In this document: in pieces, positions 14,325 to 15,168 of the stretch
Layout: each line of letters begins with the position of its first letter
How positions within the stretch are numbered: the first letter of the stretch is position 1
Origin: Bdellovibrionales bacterium
GTDB lineage: Bacteria; Bdellovibrionota; Bdellovibrionia; Bdellovibrionales; UBA1609
DNA length: 15,168 nt
Direction of reading: 5' to 3'
Assembly: GCA_026648125.1 (NCBI GenBank)
Contig: JAPKGD010000006.1
Location: forward strand, 1 to 15,168
Notes under the pieces: model-generated
Databases searched by the model: none
Seen by the model: only the letters and a program-made list of their open reading frames with translations
What the model was told of the DNA's origin: nothing
Translations under genes and position numbers: made by a program

Positions 14325-15168
14325 TGAACAACACAGAGACTTCTGAAGTTCTTCTGGTGAGTGTTTTTGGCCGCGGAAACTGGTTGGCAGCGGAACTTGC
14401 GAGCCGAGGGTTTTCGGTTTGTTTAGTCGATTTAAGTTCCGCCATGGGACGGTGGGCCCCAGAAGATTGGGAAGGGCCCTTCGGACTGTTTCAAGCCGAT
14501 TGGTTAACCGCCTCGCAGGTTTCTCGTCTCAATGAAGAAGACTATTTGGATGAGATTCCGGAAGGCTTCACGGTTTGGCCCAAAGACGGTCCAATTGATA
14601 TGCGCGGTCAGATGTCGCAAGATTGGCTTGAGCGAATTCCGGGCTATGCCGAGGCTAAGACGTATTGCCAGCAGCATCGAACCCTGCCCACGAGTGCCAA
14701 GGAAGAAGCGATCGATGATCTCATGGCCTTGGGTTTTAAAAAGAATTGGCTGGCTCAATTCGCGAACCAATTTGCGTGTACTACATTTTCTCAGAATGCT
14801 CTTGCTCTCAACCAGGGCGATCCCCTTTCTTTGTGGGCACCTTTTTCGGTTCGCAGAATAAGCCGCAGGGGTTTGCAGAAGTCGTTGTCGTGGTGCGAGG
14901 ACAAAGGAGTTTTGGTGGTCGCAACACCTACACTTGTTGACGTGTCGATGGATGGCCACAAAATTTTGGCGGTTCAGGTGGGCGGTGAGCAGTCGCGAGT
15001 TTATAAGGCCGAGAATTTTGTCTGGTGTTTGACCAGCGCCGAAACGCAATTCGTATCAGAAAAAATTGCGGGACAAATTTATACCGATGGAATTTTACAG
15101 CCAGACTGGAACTGGATGCGATGGAGAATCAGCGGCACACTTGGAAATTACAAAGACGTGATTCCCGC
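14321..15168 (+). CDS. Incomplete gene with an apparent Rossmann (FAD/NAD-binding) N-terminus
   Basis: The frame is open to the right edge, about 280 residues, so the C-terminus is missing. ATG 14321 overlaps the purM stop codon in the form ATGA; ATG 14312 in the same frame would add three residues. The N-terminus reads VLLVSVFGRGNWLAAELAS followed by GFSVCLVD, matching the beta-alpha-beta pattern of a dinucleotide-binding site with G-x-G-x-W and a terminal acidic residue. Further on, a KILAVQVGGE stretch and an AENFVWCLTSAE stretch resemble strands in FAD-dependent amine-oxidase or phytoene-desaturase-like proteins. This assignment is inference from pattern. No purine-pathway motif is seen, and I do not recognise the family. 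Confidence 0.6.
   Translation, partial: MMNNTETSEVLLVSVFGRGNWLAAELASRGFSVCLVDLSSAMGRWAPEDWEGPFGLFQADWLTASQVSRLNEEDYLDEIPEGFTVWPKDGPIDMRGQMSQDWLERIPGYAEAKTYCQQHRTLPTSAKEEAIDDLMALGFKKNWLAQFANQFACTTFSQNALALNQGDPLSLWAPFSVRRISRRGLQKSLSWCEDKGVLVVATPTLVDVSMDGHKILAVQVGGEQSRVYKAENFVWCLTSAETQFVSEKIAGQIYTDGILQPDWNWMRWRISGTLGNYKDVIP

Noticed and set aside
14504..15049. Long minus-strand open frame opposite the last gene
   Set aside because: It is the antisense shadow of the plus-strand gene, with no ribosome site or recognisable protein pattern.

Overview
The window carries ordinary bacterial housekeeping genes, mostly on the plus strand in tight overlapping pairs, plus a more variable minus-strand stretch at about 5.5-7.0 kb. 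Base composition looks close to 50% GC. The best single clue to the organism is a 62-residue protein with a complete histone-fold signature and a shortened third helix, the form described in Bdellovibrio. With it come a VWA lipoprotein with calcium-binding repeats and a secreted beta-barrel protein. I infer a Bdellovibrio-like member of the Bdellovibrionota; the window holds no marker gene that proves this.

Layout. 87-1709: VWA/thrombospondin-type-3 lipoprotein. 1849-5494: a sulfur-transfer and tRNA-modification operon of cysteine desulfurase, mnmA and mtaB, with a 2-base gap and then a 13-base overlap. 5499-7019 (minus strand): the histone-fold gene, a DUF2752 membrane protein, a DUF4234-like membrane protein, and a small locus interrupted by two in-frame TAG codons. 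7098-7642: a secreted-protein gene broken by a one-base frameshift in an A run. 7643-7991: no gene, but a terminator hairpin, three copies of a GGTACC-centred repeat and a candidate promoter. 7992-12290: rnc, era, der and a sodium:neurotransmitter-symporter-family transporter, all nearly contiguous. 12395-13132 (minus strand): beta-barrel outer-membrane protein. 13293-14324: purM. 14321 to the right edge: an incomplete gene with an apparent Rossmann nucleotide-binding start.

How the genes work together. The desulfurase can supply persulfide sulfur to MnmA for 2-thiolation of wobble uridine 34. MtaB places a methylthio group on t6A37 of tRNA. RNase III, Era and Der act in rRNA processing and in small- and large-subunit ribosome assembly. 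The left and middle blocks are therefore largely translation-related. The histone gene converges on mtaB with only four bases between the stop codons. The two membrane proteins upstream of it on the same strand overlap each other and look co-transcribed.

The most notable items are the histone-fold protein, the doubly amber-interrupted small locus, the GGTACC repeat cluster before rnc, and an RNase III in which a normally acidic active-site position is serine.
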